This document shows positions 28,098 through 39,500 of a stretch of DNA of 64,000 nt, piece by piece (position 1 is the stretch's first letter; each line of letters begins with the position of its first letter). The notes beneath the pieces were generated by a model. It did no database searches. It was given only the letters and a program-made list of their open reading frames with translations, and had not been told where the DNA came from. A program made the translations under genes and the position numbers. The stretch comes from Tetramitus jugosus (lineage: Eukaryota; Heterolobosea; Eutetramitea; Acrasida; Vahlkampfiidae): positions 1 to 64,000 of the forward strand of contig OW569391.1 of the NCBI GenBank assembly GCA_937625935.1, read 5' to 3'.

Positions 28098-28952
28098 ATG
28101 CATATCTCATCACTAAACACTCACGATGAACAAGCGAATAGAGAATGGTTCAAGCAAAACAGTAAGTTGACCGGAGGACGGAGAAATATCTACGGTAGTT
28201 GATTTCGCTCTCCATACAAAAAACAAAGAGAAGAGTCGCAAAAGAATACAAAAAATAAGATAACCAAGAATCGCTCAAGAAACTTAACCTACAGGATTCT
28301 TCAAAGAAGACTCTTAAAATCAATCAATCATCAAACGATCAGCTCAACAACAACTGAACCAATAGGCACCCAAGAAGAACAAGAAGCTCAAGAAGTTGTT
28401 CATCAAGACTCTCAAGACACCATGGCAAGCTCAGAGTCCAATCTACTACTGGAAAGCAGTCTGGAGGTCAAGTAAGAGACTCAAAGCTTTATCTCTCCAC
28501 TCACCAAAGATTCCTCTTCTGATGGTGATAGTGTTGTTCAACTACCTACAACAAGAAGTTCTAGAGCTACAGAAGATAGTAGACGAACAGAGAGTGTGGT
28601 TGCCACAGAGATTGGAATCAATCTTACTGAGAAGTCTTACTGTCTCCCACGTTGTCTAGTGCCAGGTAGGACTCCTCTCCCTGAATCCATTGTGCGTCTC
28701 TTTTGTGCTGTGGCCAAAGCCCTCTTCAAAGAAATTGACTGCCGAGAGAACCAAGAACAAGCACTGAACAGGAGAAAAACAATAGAGAAAGAGATGAAGT
28801 TTTGTAGTTGCCGATACTATCCGTTTGGCTTTCACAGCATCCAAGGGATGATTCTCGCGATTTTTGTTGGAGCGTTCAGCAAAACCACTTTCGTCAACAT
28901 CATTTGTCACACTGAGACGAATCTCTTCATTTCACACCATTTTAATACATGA
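28098..28952 (+). pseudogene. Unrecognised spliced or decayed gene
   Basis: A candidate first exon at 28098 reads MHISSLNTHDEQANREWFKQN and ends on A|GTAAGT. Farther on, one frame (about 28290-28952) reads a Q/S/T-rich section, MASSESNLLLESSLEVK, a TAA, then in the same frame an S/T-rich section and finally SYCLPRCLVPGRTPLP...KALFKEIDCRENQEQALNRR to a TGA. The internal stop and an exon junction I could not make agree in phase suggest decay, or an intron that I cannot place. No domain recognised. Confidence 0.35.
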
Positions 28953-29033
28953 ACTCATGCAGCAAGGATTTCGTTGCCACTCAACAACCAACAAAAAACT
29001 CAAACATTGTAGCAAACTGCCGTGAAGAAGAAG

Positions 29034-31967
29034 ATGGTAAAATCTCTAATTTCCTCCTCTATTCTTTTTCTCTTATTCATTCTGAGTTGTTGTTGTTGGG
29101 CCAGTGGTGTCGTTGGCATGACCCCTACATTCGTTTTTACCACAGGCTCCAACGACCATGCCCAACGTGGTACGGCCCAACCAACAATGGCCCCTAGTCG
29201 GGTCGATCCACCTCTCAGACGAGTGGACGTCAAAAAAGTTTCTGCTGGTAACAAGTTTACGTTGGCTCTGACCGTTGACGGAGAAGTGTATGGCTGGGGT
29301 GAGAATTCACAATATCAACTAGGGCTACAACATAATACGTCTCTCATAACAGTTCCTACACTTTTGGATCAGTTGAGTGGTATAACCATTATTGATATTG
29401 CCGCATGCAATACTCATTCTTTGGCTGTTGATGCTGATTCAATTGTCTACACCTGGGGTAGTAATTTTAACCAGAGTGGTACGGAAGAGAACGTGTTGGG
29501 AACTGATGCTGTGATTCATAAAATTCCAGTAGCGTTGGACTCCTTTGACTCCTCAATCGAAAGTGTCGAGTGTGGTGACAAGCATTCGATTGCTCGTGCA
29601 GCATCTGGTTCAGTGTACACTTGGGGATCTAATGAGTTTGGCACTCTGGGTAGGGATAGTACAAACAGTAATATTCCAGTGGAGATTCCTGCATTCTCAG
29701 CCTCCGTGGTTCAATCCGGTAGTTATCATGTCATTGCCATGTCAACAGATGGCGACGTGTATGTTTGGGGTCTCAATGATAAAGGTCAGACCAATTCTAG
29801 TCTAGAATCGACCCCTGTACCAACTCTTGTTGTGTTCGACGATACTGTGTCGAGTGTGTCTGCTGGTGTGAGTTCGAGTTATGCTGTGATGGCTGATGGC
29901 AGGGCGTATGCATGGGGTAACAATGATGCAGGTCAATTATGTGCGACATCATGGACCAGCACATCTGTGCCAACACAAATGACTCTCTCACACAACGTTA
30001 GTGCTCTATTCTCTGGTCACTCATCTCGCTCTGTGATAATTTTAGATGACAGTTACACTTCGTACGTGTGTGGGGACAACTCAAACTTTATCTATGGATC
30101 CTCTGCGACCAACATATCTATACCAATGATGGTTCAACCTACTCCAGGAATTGTGTCTATGTTTGCTTCCATTGGTGAGAAACATGCTGCTATTCTAGCA
30201 AGAGGATTGTCTTGTTATGGAGAGTACGCTGTTGATAGGAACACTGTTTGTGGTGGTCATGGTAATTGTACGAACTACGACCGGTGCGAATGTTCGGCAG
30301 GATGGGCTCAGCCAAATTGCACAGAGCCAATCTGTTTTTCTGAGCAGGGAGTTTCAGCATGTTCTGGAAATGGAACTTGTGTTGCACCTGATCAATGTGC
30401 CTGCTCAACTTCCTATGGAGGTTCTCAATGCGAATTCCCAAAGTGCTCAGGCATTTTGTCAAATGAATCTTCCTCAGTCTGCAGTGGCCACGGATTATGT
30501 GTTAGCCCAGATGTATGTTCTTGTAACAGTAACTACACTGGTTCAAATTGTCAGTATCCAAAGTGTTTTGGCACAGGTTCAAATGATGCACTAGTTTGTA
30601 GCTCGCACGGAACATGCTATGCACCTGATAGGTGCAATTGTTCTTCTGGCTACTCTGGATCAAACTGTTCGCTTCCTGTATGCTATGGATATTCTAGCAC
30701 TGACAGTGCTCATGTCTGCAGTGGTCATGGTTCATGTATCGCTCCAAACACATGCCAGTGTGATGGTGATTACATTGGAAGTAAGTGTTCTATTGTACAA
30801 TGCGATGGAATCAATTCTACAGATATTACTGTATGCTCTGGTCATGGTACATGCGTTGCCAAGGATACCTGTAACTGTAACTCTTCCTACGCTGGGGATT
30901 CTTGTGAGATTCCTAAATGTTATGGATTATCTGCAGATGATCCATCGGTCTGTGGCTCAGGAGTCAACGGAACTTGTGTTGCACCAAACAATTGCACCTG
31001 TCTCCTTACGACCGTGAATGGTGTTTGTAAGCGAGTCGAGTGCTTTGGTTTCAACTCCACCGATAGCGATGCTTGTTCTTCAAACGGTCGTTGCGTCGAT
31101 ACAGATACATGTGTATGCGACCAAGGTTTTGGAGGAAACCAATGTGAACTGTTTAAGTGCAATGGTTTGCTGGAGACAAATAATCTAGTGTGTAACTCGA
31201 GAGGAAACTGCACGAACACTAATTTCTGTACTTGTGACTCCAAGTATGCAGGATCGGATTGTCAATACAACATTTGTTTCGGTCATCCTGAAAATAACCA
31301 ACAAGTATGTTCTGGCAAGGGATCTTGTATTGACTATAATCTCTGTGACTGTCAAACTGGATATGCCGGTCAAGATTGTGCCATTCCTCTGTGTTTTGGC
31401 AAGAATAGCACTGATATTGAAGTTTGTTCAGGTAATGGTATCTGTCAAGCTAAGGACACATGTGCCTGTAACACTACTTACGCTGGAAATGAGTGCCAAT
31501 ATCCAAAATGTTTCAACGTCTCAGCGAATGCAACTGACTCTGTCTGCTCTGGACATGGACACTGCAGTTCGCCAGATGTTTGTGACTGTGAAAACGGATA
31601 CCTAGGAGTTGAGTGTGATATTATTCTCTGCAATGACACAATGTCCAACGATACCTCGGTCTGTTCTGGTAAAGGACAATGCACCCAGCATAATGTTTGT
31701 CTGTGTAACTCAGGTTACTCTGGTGCCAGCTGTCAAATCTTTACACCAAACAAGCAAATCAGCAAGAACTCGAGCAGCGGATGGAAGATTGGTGTTGGAG
31801 TTGGAGTTGGTGTGGGTGGCTTCTTGCTTCTTCTCCTGCTGGTTCTTGTTGTTGTTGTCATCATTTCTCTGGTTGTAACACTCAAAGCAAAGAAGCCTAA
31901 AGCTTTTGATGTCAATAATGCTGCTTTTACTGCCAATATGGATGAGATTGAGCTCAGAGGTATCTAA
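29034..31967 (+). CDS. RCC1 - EGF repeat type I membrane protein
   Basis: 977 aa from ATG 29034; the frame extends upstream only to a GTG. A signal peptide (ISSSILFLLFILSCCCWASG) precedes about six RCC1-like blades (residues 60-390) with motifs YGWGENSQYQLG, YTWGSNEFGTLG and YAWGNNDAGQL. Thirteen EGF-like units (about 400-900) follow, each of the form CSGHGxCxxPDxCxCxxxYxGxxC with a PKCxG linker. A glycine-rich transmembrane helix (GVGVGGFLLLLLLVLVVVVI) and a short cytosolic tail close the protein. Many N-glycosylation sites. Expected at the cell surface, role in adhesion or recognition inferred only. RCC1 blades outside the cell are unusual. Confidence 0.92.
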   Translation: MVKSLISSSILFLLFILSCCCWASGVVGMTPTFVFTTGSNDHAQRGTAQPTMAPSRVDPPLRRVDVKKVSAGNKFTLALTVDGEVYGWGENSQYQLGLQHNTSLITVPTLLDQLSGITIIDIAACNTHSLAVDADSIVYTWGSNFNQSGTEENVLGTDAVIHKIPVALDSFDSSIESVECGDKHSIARAASGSVYTWGSNEFGTLGRDSTNSNIPVEIPAFSASVVQSGSYHVIAMSTDGDVYVWGLNDKGQTNSSLESTPVPTLVVFDDTVSSVSAGVSSSYAVMADGRAYAWGNNDAGQLCATSWTSTSVPTQMTLSHNVSALFSGHSSRSVIILDDSYTSYVCGDNSNFIYGSSATNISIPMMVQPTPGIVSMFASIGEKHAAILARGLSCYGEYAVDRNTVCGGHGNCTNYDRCECSAGWAQPNCTEPICFSEQGVSACSGNGTCVAPDQCACSTSYGGSQCEFPKCSGILSNESSSVCSGHGLCVSPDVCSCNSNYTGSNCQYPKCFGTGSNDALVCSSHGTCYAPDRCNCSSGYSGSNCSLPVCYGYSSTDSAHVCSGHGSCIAPNTCQCDGDYIGSKCSIVQCDGINSTDITVCSGHGTCVAKDTCNCNSSYAGDSCEIPKCYGLSADDPSVCGSGVNGTCVAPNNCTCLLTTVNGVCKRVECFGFNSTDSDACSSNGRCVDTDTCVCDQGFGGNQCELFKCNGLLETNNLVCNSRGNCTNTNFCTCDSKYAGSDCQYNICFGHPENNQQVCSGKGSCIDYNLCDCQTGYAGQDCAIPLCFGKNSTDIEVCSGNGICQAKDTCACNTTYAGNECQYPKCFNVSANATDSVCSGHGHCSSPDVCDCENGYLGVECDIILCNDTMSNDTSVCSGKGQCTQHNVCLCNSGYSGASCQIFTPNKQISKNSSSGWKIGVGVGVGVGGFLLLLLLVLVVVVIISLVVTLKAKKPKAFDVNNAAFTANMDEIELRGI

Positions 31968-32207
31968 ACGGAAACTTACTCTTACTTGTAACAACATAAC
32001 AACAAGACAGTCAATCCATTACTGTCCATTTTTGATCATAAAGAAACAATTTACGCAACTTTATATTATGGATCACACAACAACCCGATTCAAATGATCT
32101 CCAATAACACACCCCATCACAACAACAAGCGAAAGAAAATGATGTGTCGCAAAAGTAAAAAAAGCTAATCGGTCGTCGTATGTTAAAAAATGAAGAGTTT
32201 GTATATT

Positions 32208-32534
32208 TTAGAGAGGGATGGATCCTAGACCAGAAAGACCACCAAGAGGAACAGGAGGAGCTTCAACAATAGCAAGATTTGGAGGATTTGCGTGTTGTAG
32301 CTTCACACCATATGCCAAACCAATCACTTGAGCCAATCGTAACCTTTCATCATCACTTGCCATTTGCAATGGGATGCTCACCAACAAGACTGATGTTCCA
32401 ATAATCCATAGAGTGCTTCCAAACCAGCTTCCTGCTGATTTTGCGACTTGAACAGTGCTGTTTGTGGTGTCTTGTGATGGAATCAACTTGCCAACAAATG
32501 GAATTTTGCGCAGAGTATTCAAAAGGGCGTTCAT
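32208..32534 (-). CDS. TOM22: Tom22-like mitochondrial import receptor subunit
   Basis: 108 aa. A short N-terminal section is followed by one membrane span in the context GSTLWIIGTSVLLVSIPLQM and then DDERLR. The W-x-x-G-T-S opening of the helix, the proline near its end and the acidic/basic exit resemble the single span of Tom22/Tom9, which anchors the TOM complex. It lacks the long acidic cytosolic head of fungal Tom22, as plant Tom9 does. The proline-rich tail would face the intermembrane space. A short, rapidly evolving family, so the call is moderate. Confidence 0.55.
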   Translation of the reverse strand: MNALLNTLRKIPFVGKLIPSQDTTNSTVQVAKSAGSWFGSTLWIIGTSVLLVSIPLQMASDDERLRLAQVIGLAYGVKLQHANPPNLAIVEAPPVPLGGLSGLGSIPL

Positions 32535-32788
32535 TGTTTGATAGATGGTTGTTGGTTGTTGTTGTTGTTTGATAGATCGGTATTACTTTTTTTGTGTTGT
32601 TCAATGTGTGATAAAAAATTCAAATTTTGCCGGCATTTACAAAGCTGCAGTGTTCTTCCTACTGTCGCAGAATCTAGTCGGCCAATTATTCGCAGTATTT
32701 TCTCCGTGATCGCGAAAGAAGAAGAATTTTTTCACAATCAAATATTATTCAAACAAAGAACAAACAAACAACATCAACAACCAACAAC
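32535..32788. promoter_or_regulatory. Divergent intergenic between Tom22-like and CLPTM1
   Basis: 254 bases separate two divergent start codons. The region near the CLPTM1 start is an A/C-rich leader (repeated caa units), a pattern also seen before the p23, HscB and PIR121 starts. Confidence 0.35.
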
Positions 32789-34834
32789 ATGGCCACCAAC
32801 AATCAACCACAACCACAAGAGCAACAGCAAGGTGGTAGTGTGTTCTCCAAGGTTGTTCAAGGGTTCGTACGGCTCATGATCATGTACACCATCTCTCAAT
32901 ACATTTTTGGTGGATTTGGCGCCAAAAAAAACTCCGAAAAATTGGCCGCCAATACCGTAATGCAACAAACCATTGATCCAAGCTCTGGAAAGGCAATAGA
33001 GACACCAATGCTCGTCCAACAACCATCCTCTGCCATCCTCCAAAACCTCTTTCCCCAGAATTGTTTGCTAAACATGTATGCTTTTCTCTCCAATGAAAGC
33101 TTTTTTGATTATCAAGTGAACCAAGAGCCATTCTGGAGTGAAGAGTCCATTGCGTTCAACAGTGACGCTACCAATACAAGAAAATTCTCAGTCAACATGA
33201 CACGTGTTGCACAGACTGCTGATGAAAAGAGTAGTAATAGCTCTACAAGTAGCTCTAGTAGCTCTACAAGTAGTAGTAGTAGTAGTAGTAGCTTAATGTT
33301 CAAGCAAGCTTTGGATTTACTCACAAAGAATCAAACAGTGTACTTGCACATGTTTTTTGTGAGACAAGGTGTGGATTATAGGCCAAATCATCCACAGTAC
33401 AAATCCATGGGTGTTCACTCAATTGTCAAGCCATTGAACAAGTTTATGAAACAGAAAAAGAACAAGAAACGAAATTTGTTGCAGAGCAGCAATGAAATTG
33501 ACAACTCAACAAGCACAAGCAACACTACAAACACTAGTGGTGGTAGTGAACAACAACAAGAAGATGATGTGTATCTCTCTTATTTGAACCCTGAAATTTC
33601 AGTTTCAATGGTTGATTTTCATGATCGAATGACGGCCAATGGTGTTCCACCACACATTTATGATCAATTGAAGATTCGTCAGCACAAGAAGGCCTTCATG
33701 TATGAACCAATCATTTATGTGAATGATTTTTGGGTGATTCGTGATCGAATGATGGTATTGAACGAGACGGTTGACACGATACCACTGAGTATTGAGATTA
33801 TTCCAACATCAACTCTCAAATGGCAATTCTTTATTCAGATGCAAGTGTCATTGGACATGCAAAAATCGTTTGGAAGCATGGCTGATGGTGAAGGTGATCA
33901 AATGAAGAAACTCTTTTTGGAGTCGAATCCGTACTTGTTGGGCATTACGATGGTCGTGTCCATTTTCCACTCGATTTTTGATTTCTTGGCATTTAAGAAT
34001 GACATTTCCTTTTGGAAGAATAAGGAGAACATGGAAGGCATGTCTGTCAAGTCCATCTTTGTCAACTGCTTCTTCCAAACACTCATCTTCCTGTACTTGT
34101 TTGACAATGATACGAGTTGGCTCATTCTCGGATCCTCATTTGTCGGCCTATTGATTGAGTATTGGAAGTTGAAAAAGGCGGTGAACTTTAAGAGAAAGAG
34201 CACTTTCCCATTCATTACCTACGAAGACAAGAATAGTTATACGGCGTCCAAGACAAAGGAGTATGACGATGAGGCAATGAGATACATTTCCTATCTGTTG
34301 TATCCATTGATTGTGTTGTATGCTCTCTATTCACTGTACTATGAGTCTCACAAGAGTTGGTACAGTTGGGTATTGGGAACTGCAGTCGGATTCATTTACA
34401 TGTTCGGTTTCATTATGATGTTGCCTCAGTTATTTATTAATTACAAGATGAAGTCTGTGGCTCATTTGCCATGGAAGACATTCATGTACAAGGCACTCAA
34501 TACCTTTATTGATGACTTGTTCTCATTTGTGATCAAGATGCCTACATTGCATCGATTGGCATGCTTCAGAGATGATATCGTATTCTTTATCTACTTGTAT
34601 CAGAGATGGATCTACAAGGTGGATTACACTCGTGTGAATGAGTTTGGACAATGTGTCGTCAATCCAGATGAACCTACACCTGAGAACACTGAAGCCATTG
34701 AAGCTACTCCAGAGTCAGATCAAAAGGATGTGGTAGTAGAAGAAGCTGTGGCGAATGAAGAGGAAGTCAAAGAGAACGAAACAGAAGAGAAGATTTCGAC
34801 TCAAGGTCTCCGCAAAAGAAATACAGCAAAGTAA
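32789..34834 (+). CDS. CLPTM1: CLPTM1-family membrane protein
   Basis: 681 aa. An N-terminal membrane-anchoring segment (FVRLMIMYTISQYIFGGFG) precedes a large lumenal domain. The C-terminal half holds several membrane spans and the family block LPWKTFMYKALNTFIDDLFS, RDDIVFFIYLYQRWIYKVD. Low-complexity S- and N-rich insertions (about 150-170 and 235-255) interrupt the lumenal domain. CLPTM1 proteins are ER/Golgi proteins, linked in animals to receptor trafficking and lipid scrambling. The acidic tail is variable. The stop codon lies 10 bases from the convergent gene at 34845. Confidence 0.93.
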   Translation: MATNNQPQPQEQQQGGSVFSKVVQGFVRLMIMYTISQYIFGGFGAKKNSEKLAANTVMQQTIDPSSGKAIETPMLVQQPSSAILQNLFPQNCLLNMYAFLSNESFFDYQVNQEPFWSEESIAFNSDATNTRKFSVNMTRVAQTADEKSSNSSTSSSSSSTSSSSSSSSLMFKQALDLLTKNQTVYLHMFFVRQGVDYRPNHPQYKSMGVHSIVKPLNKFMKQKKNKKRNLLQSSNEIDNSTSTSNTTNTSGGSEQQQEDDVYLSYLNPEISVSMVDFHDRMTANGVPPHIYDQLKIRQHKKAFMYEPIIYVNDFWVIRDRMMVLNETVDTIPLSIEIIPTSTLKWQFFIQMQVSLDMQKSFGSMADGEGDQMKKLFLESNPYLLGITMVVSIFHSIFDFLAFKNDISFWKNKENMEGMSVKSIFVNCFFQTLIFLYLFDNDTSWLILGSSFVGLLIEYWKLKKAVNFKRKSTFPFITYEDKNSYTASKTKEYDDEAMRYISYLLYPLIVLYALYSLYYESHKSWYSWVLGTAVGFIYMFGFIMMLPQLFINYKMKSVAHLPWKTFMYKALNTFIDDLFSFVIKMPTLHRLACFRDDIVFFIYLYQRWIYKVDYTRVNEFGQCVVNPDEPTPENTEAIEATPESDQKDVVVEEAVANEEEVKENETEEKISTQGLRKRNTAK

Positions 34835-34844
34835 ATCGATTACA

Positions 34845-35186
34845 TCAACTTTGGTTCTTGCCGTTATTGTTGCCACTAAGTAGCTTGTATCTCACACTAG
34901 CTTCAACATAATGCGAATGCTTGTCAGCGACTCTGAAGTGAGTCTTTTCTACGGGATCAGCTTGAGCCAATAATTCTTGACTGAAAGTAGCTTGATTGGT
35001 TGTCTTCATAGAGTAGTTATCAACGTAACCAGCATTCACTCTCTTCCAAGAAGTGAAGCTAAAATCTTTCTGTTGGCGAATATTTTCAAGGGACGGCTTC
35101 TCCTGATACTGAACTCGCTCCTGACTCTCCTTTCCGTTTGTCAATCTCTTGTAGTTGATTGTTCCACTCTGGTTCGTTGACGCCAT
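34845..35186 (-). CDS. Unrecognised 113-aa protein
   Basis: A complete small open frame with a clear ATG (MASTNQSGTINYKRL) and even composition, rich in N, Q, K, S and Y, with no signal peptide or membrane span. Motifs such as SFTSWKRVNAGYVDNYS are reminiscent of small axonemal/microtubule-associated proteins, but the likeness is too weak to name a family. Convergent with CLPTM1, 10 bases between stops. Confidence 0.6.
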   Translation of the reverse strand: MASTNQSGTINYKRLTNGKESQERVQYQEKPSLENIRQQKDFSFTSWKRVNAGYVDNYSMKTTNQATFSQELLAQADPVEKTHFRVADKHSHYVEASVRYKLLSGNNNGKNQS

Positions 35187-35281
35187 TTATTCTTTTTCTG
35201 TGTCGCTTTTACGCCAGTTAACCCACTTCATCTTTGCAAGACCACGTTTGAAAAAAAATAACTGTAAAAAAATCGGACTTT

Positions 35282-36424
35282 TTACTTGACAGTTGCTGTC
35301 GCGACACGACTACGAATATCAGCAATCACCTTGTTCAATGCTTCGTCTCCAATCTCATCACCATCCTTGAGCACCATCTTCAACAAGTAATGAGCAGTTC
35401 CATCAGTCGAAATAAAGTTCAAATTCCGAAGATAGGGCACAAAAGACGAACACAACAGTGCAATCTGTTGCCTCTCCAAACTAACACCCATCTTCTTCAT
35501 TGAACTGTACACCATTTGTGCCGAACAAAAATTGTTTAGTCTCATTTGTTGAACAATGAGTGAGAGCATCACTTGAGCCATTTTTTCATCATTGTTCAAC
35601 TTTTGCATCACTGACCTAGAGTACCGTTCAAACAATGCCATAATGTCCAATGAATCCATCATGGCATCCACTTGAAGAATATTCTTGAGAATGAGTTGAT
35701 CCAAATCAATGTCCAACCCTGCCATCTCATTCTCAATCAATAGATTGGTCAATGAAATGACATTTCGTTTCACCAGGTTTCTGTTGAGTAGTCTCTTGAG
35801 TGCATAGGTCAGAGAGTCATGCACATTGGTGTACGAATGATATTGTTGAATGGTGTTTTCGAGGAAATGGAAGAGAGCACTCCATTTTTTGAGTTGCATG
35901 TGTTGGAAGAGAGAATAACGAAGATTTTGTAGTTCTTGTGCAGAGAGCTCTACTGGTAGTGGTGGTGGTGGTGCTTGTTGTTGTTGTTTTTCTTCATCTT
36001 GTTGTTGTTGTTTTTGTTGTTGTTTTTGTTGTTGTTTTAGGTGTTGTTCTCTTGTAAGAGCTGTTTTTTGTAGCTTTCGTTGTTTTGGTAGCTTTTGTAG
36101 CTTAGCTACAGGTGTTGGTGGTGGTGGTTGTTGATCAGATGATGATGTTGAAAAGCTTTCATCATGGATCGTGTTGCTAATGCTGTTGTTGGGAGTCGTT
36201 GCAGATGATGATGATATCGTTGTGGTAGAGTCATCGCGTAGACTGTAGATGTGGCACCTTGTATGAAAATTTTGGCGCGAAATTTGGTTGAACCGAAAAT
36301 GGGGTGCAATGGAACAAGGTGCAATGAGTAGATGTTGGGCAGCAGATTGTTGATGCATGAATGGACGGATGAGTTGTATCCGTTGAATGATCTGACGACT
36401 CATGATCAAACTTGTGGTGTTCAT
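35282..36424 (-). CDS. Probable mitochondrial helical-repeat (PPR-like) protein
   Basis: 380 aa from ATG 36424 (MNTTSLIMSRQIIQRIQLIR), which gives an arginine-rich, acid-poor N-terminus like a mitochondrial targeting peptide. A Q/K/P-rich low-complexity linker (about 90-175) is followed by helical repeats, for example LFQHMQLKKWSALFHFLENTI and AQMVYSSMKKMGVSLERQQIALLCSSF. These have the size and pattern of degenerate pentatricopeptide repeats, which bind organellar RNA. The frame extends upstream to 36538, but only on less suitable starts. Confidence 0.55.
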   Translation of the reverse strand: MNTTSLIMSRQIIQRIQLIRPFMHQQSAAQHLLIAPCSIAPHFRFNQISRQNFHTRCHIYSLRDDSTTTISSSSATTPNNSISNTIHDESFSTSSSDQQPPPPTPVAKLQKLPKQRKLQKTALTREQHLKQQQKQQQKQQQQDEEKQQQQAPPPPLPVELSAQELQNLRYSLFQHMQLKKWSALFHFLENTIQQYHSYTNVHDSLTYALKRLLNRNLVKRNVISLTNLLIENEMAGLDIDLDQLILKNILQVDAMMDSLDIMALFERYSRSVMQKLNNDEKMAQVMLSLIVQQMRLNNFCSAQMVYSSMKKMGVSLERQQIALLCSSFVPYLRNLNFISTDGTAHYLLKMVLKDGDEIGDEALNKVIADIRSRVATATVK

Positions 36425-36538
36425 TTTGTTGTTTACTGGGTGAAGACATGCGATTTTTCCGATATAGATCGGAGTTGAACATGCAAATAGTTTTACAAAA
36501 TATGGTTTACGGATGATTGAATACAGTACGATGCACAT

Positions 36539-39500
36539 CTATTCGATACTGTTTCTCTCCTTGGACCGGGCTACCTTCTGGAAATTTGTATCTGTCTGAC
36601 TAATCTGCTCTTGCTCCGTCATGGTCACATCTTCACCAAATGGCCGCGTGAAAGAGAGGAAGGAAGCAAATCGCGTTTGCTCTCTAGGTGTCTTCACTTC
36701 TCTCTTCCTTTCTTTTTCTTTTTCCTTCTCTTCGTCCTTTTGTTTCTCTTGCTCCTCAGCAGCCTTTAGTGCTTCAAAAACAGAGATTGATCCTCCAAAA
36801 TCGCCGTCCATCAGGTTGGACAGGTTATCAATGATGAATTCGGTGACACAAACTCGAACCATTTCAGCATACAGATCATCGCTCTTAAACCGAGAGAACG
36901 TGTCTGCCATAACAGGTTCAACATCATCTAAGATTCTGTCGAACAAATCAACTGGCAACAATAACTTTTTCTTATGCCTGGCAGCTGCCTTTTTAGCCAA
37001 TTCAACCTCAAAAGTTAAGTTGTCGCTCTCTGACGTTTCCGACTTTGTCTTGAGCCTTGTTTGTTCTGATGCTTCTTCAATCAGTTCTATTGTCCTCTTG
37101 ATCCGCGACTGACTAACATTCACCTCTTTTTCAGAGTTGGGCAACAAGAAGATTCTTAAAATGCTTTTGGCTGATTTGATCTGACCAATCCTATCCCTGC
37201 ACTTCTTATACTTATGAATAGCATTGTAAAAATCGATGTTCTCAGTACTGTGCTCCTTTTCACAGAACTTGTAAAAGTATTCTCTATAGGAAGGATCTTG
37301 GAGAACCTCACCTAATTCAATCTGCACTTCCTTCTCATCGAAGAGTGTAACATCCTTTGCATTCAACTTATTGTTCAACTTCCAGTCATATTGATATTGA
37401 ATAGTGTAACCCTCAGAATTTTGGAGCAAAAAGCTCAGTTTACCCTTCTGGTCCACATCTAGATACGTTGACACGTAGTCGATCACTCCTCTCTCATTCT
37501 CTGCAAAGTCAGATGCGTACCATTGGAACACCTTATGCAAATACAACACCCTAGCTGTTGTGTTGATATATGTAAAGTGAGAAATAAAGTCCTTGGTAGC
37601 ATTCTCTAACTCTTCCTCGATATTTTCAGATGAAAAGACAGTCAGCTTTGGGCTACTTAGATTACCGCAGTACAATGCAAAGTGAATTCTAGGATCAAAC
37701 TTTTCAAGTCTCAAACTATCAATCACAGTATTGTGATAGGTACCCGAGGTAAACAACCTAAATGTGTTGAGCCAATCATAGGCCTCAGCCTGATGTTCCA
37801 AGTATTTTGCCGATGGATTTTCTACCGATTCTCTGAACAATGCACCTCTCAGTATACCATGGTATATATTGTCCAAGCTGAGTTTCCATCTTCCAATCAC
37901 AATCTTTGTCAACTTGAAGAACTGTTCTCGAAGCATCAAGTTCGTAGGTCGACCACACACCATCAATGCATGCAAAATGAACGCATTATAAACATTGATA
38001 AAGAATGCTTTCCGATCTGATGCTGGAATGGTGTCTGGGTCCAGTTTGTGAAGTGGTGCTGCTAAATCTTTCTGCAACTGAATATACAAATCACTGTCAT
38101 GGAAACCTCTGTAATCAAAAATGAAATGATTGATCAAACGATCAGCTCTATCGTTCTCGTTTCTTCGATCTGAAAACTCGTCAACAATCTTGGAGAGAAC
38201 AGATGTGAGTCTCTTTGATATCCATGTTCCTGTCTGAGGGCTCCTATAGATACCAAACTGCTCCTTCACAGTATTTAAGCACTCATCGCTCGTGTACTCC
38301 TCAACAAATCGATAGTACGATGTTTGAGAGTCAACGAACTCAGTCTCGTACATGATGGCTGACTTGAACACATATCGATCCATCAATTGCTGAGCAAACA
38401 GGACACAATCCTCGCGAATCATGTGGAAATTGGACTTTTTCTGTATCCAATTCACCAACTCGGATCCACAGAAAACACCCTTCTTCACCACAAATGTGGA
38501 AACTCTCTTGTTGGACCGAGGTAGACTACCCTTGATCTCTGTGACCAACTTTTCCTCCTCATACTCGATATTCGGTGATTGATACATCATGAGAGATGTC
38601 TGTGGTTCGAACAATGGATTCAAGAACACGTCATCCTCCTCGTACAACTGATTCAACGTTATTTGATCCGGTTCGTACAACTTATTCTCACACACTACGT
38701 CTTCATCAAACAATTGACTCACAAACGCTCCCTGCCACTCTGGTTCCTTTGTCGTCTCGTTCCTCTTCTCAAAATTAAAATCTTCGTCCAAATCGTGCAA
38801 CTTGAACTGCAGATTTGCATCGTAATCACTGCCATTCATGCGTTGAATGACACTTGTTGAGCCATCCCTCGATCGAGGACTCTTTTTCATCATCAATTGC
38901 TGCTGATGCTGCAATTGTTGTTTTTTCCACTGAGATTTTTGTTTTTCAGTCTGTATCTGCTCAAAAATGGACGCACGGTTCATGATTGACAATTTTCGAG
39001 AGTATCGCGTCTCTTTTGACATGCATTCCATGAGTTCTCTCTGCTTGTTCGTTGCTATACCCGTCTGAATGTTCCAACCGGACACACCGACCAAATCTGC
39101 ACTCAACAAGTCTTCTTCTGTCACGTCCAAGTGCTCTAGTCTTGACATGGACCGTTCTTGATTCATACGATTCAGAGAATAAGCTCTTCTCATGGTTACC
39201 AATGAGTTGAGCTGATGATTTGACTGTTGTTGTTGTTGTTGTTGTTGATTGTAGCTATTGTAGCTACTATTGTTGTTGTTGTTGTTGCTATTGGAGGAAA
39301 AGTGATGGTGTTCAGAGTTACTATCGTTGGGAGACCACCTTGGACTAGAGTCCTGAGAGGACCATTCATCAGAGAACGTGGAGCACGTACCGAGATCAGT
39401 TGAGGAGAAGGATGCCAAATCATAGGAATCCAAGTCGTTTTCATTTTCACTGGTGTGATTTTTGATGCCGTTGTCGTCTAGGTCACAGCTTTTGGCCCTT

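Noticed and set aside
39220-39290. GTT/TTG microsatellites
   Set aside because: They encode poly-Q and poly-N tracts of the DEP-DUF547-RGS protein; ordinary low-complexity coding repeats.
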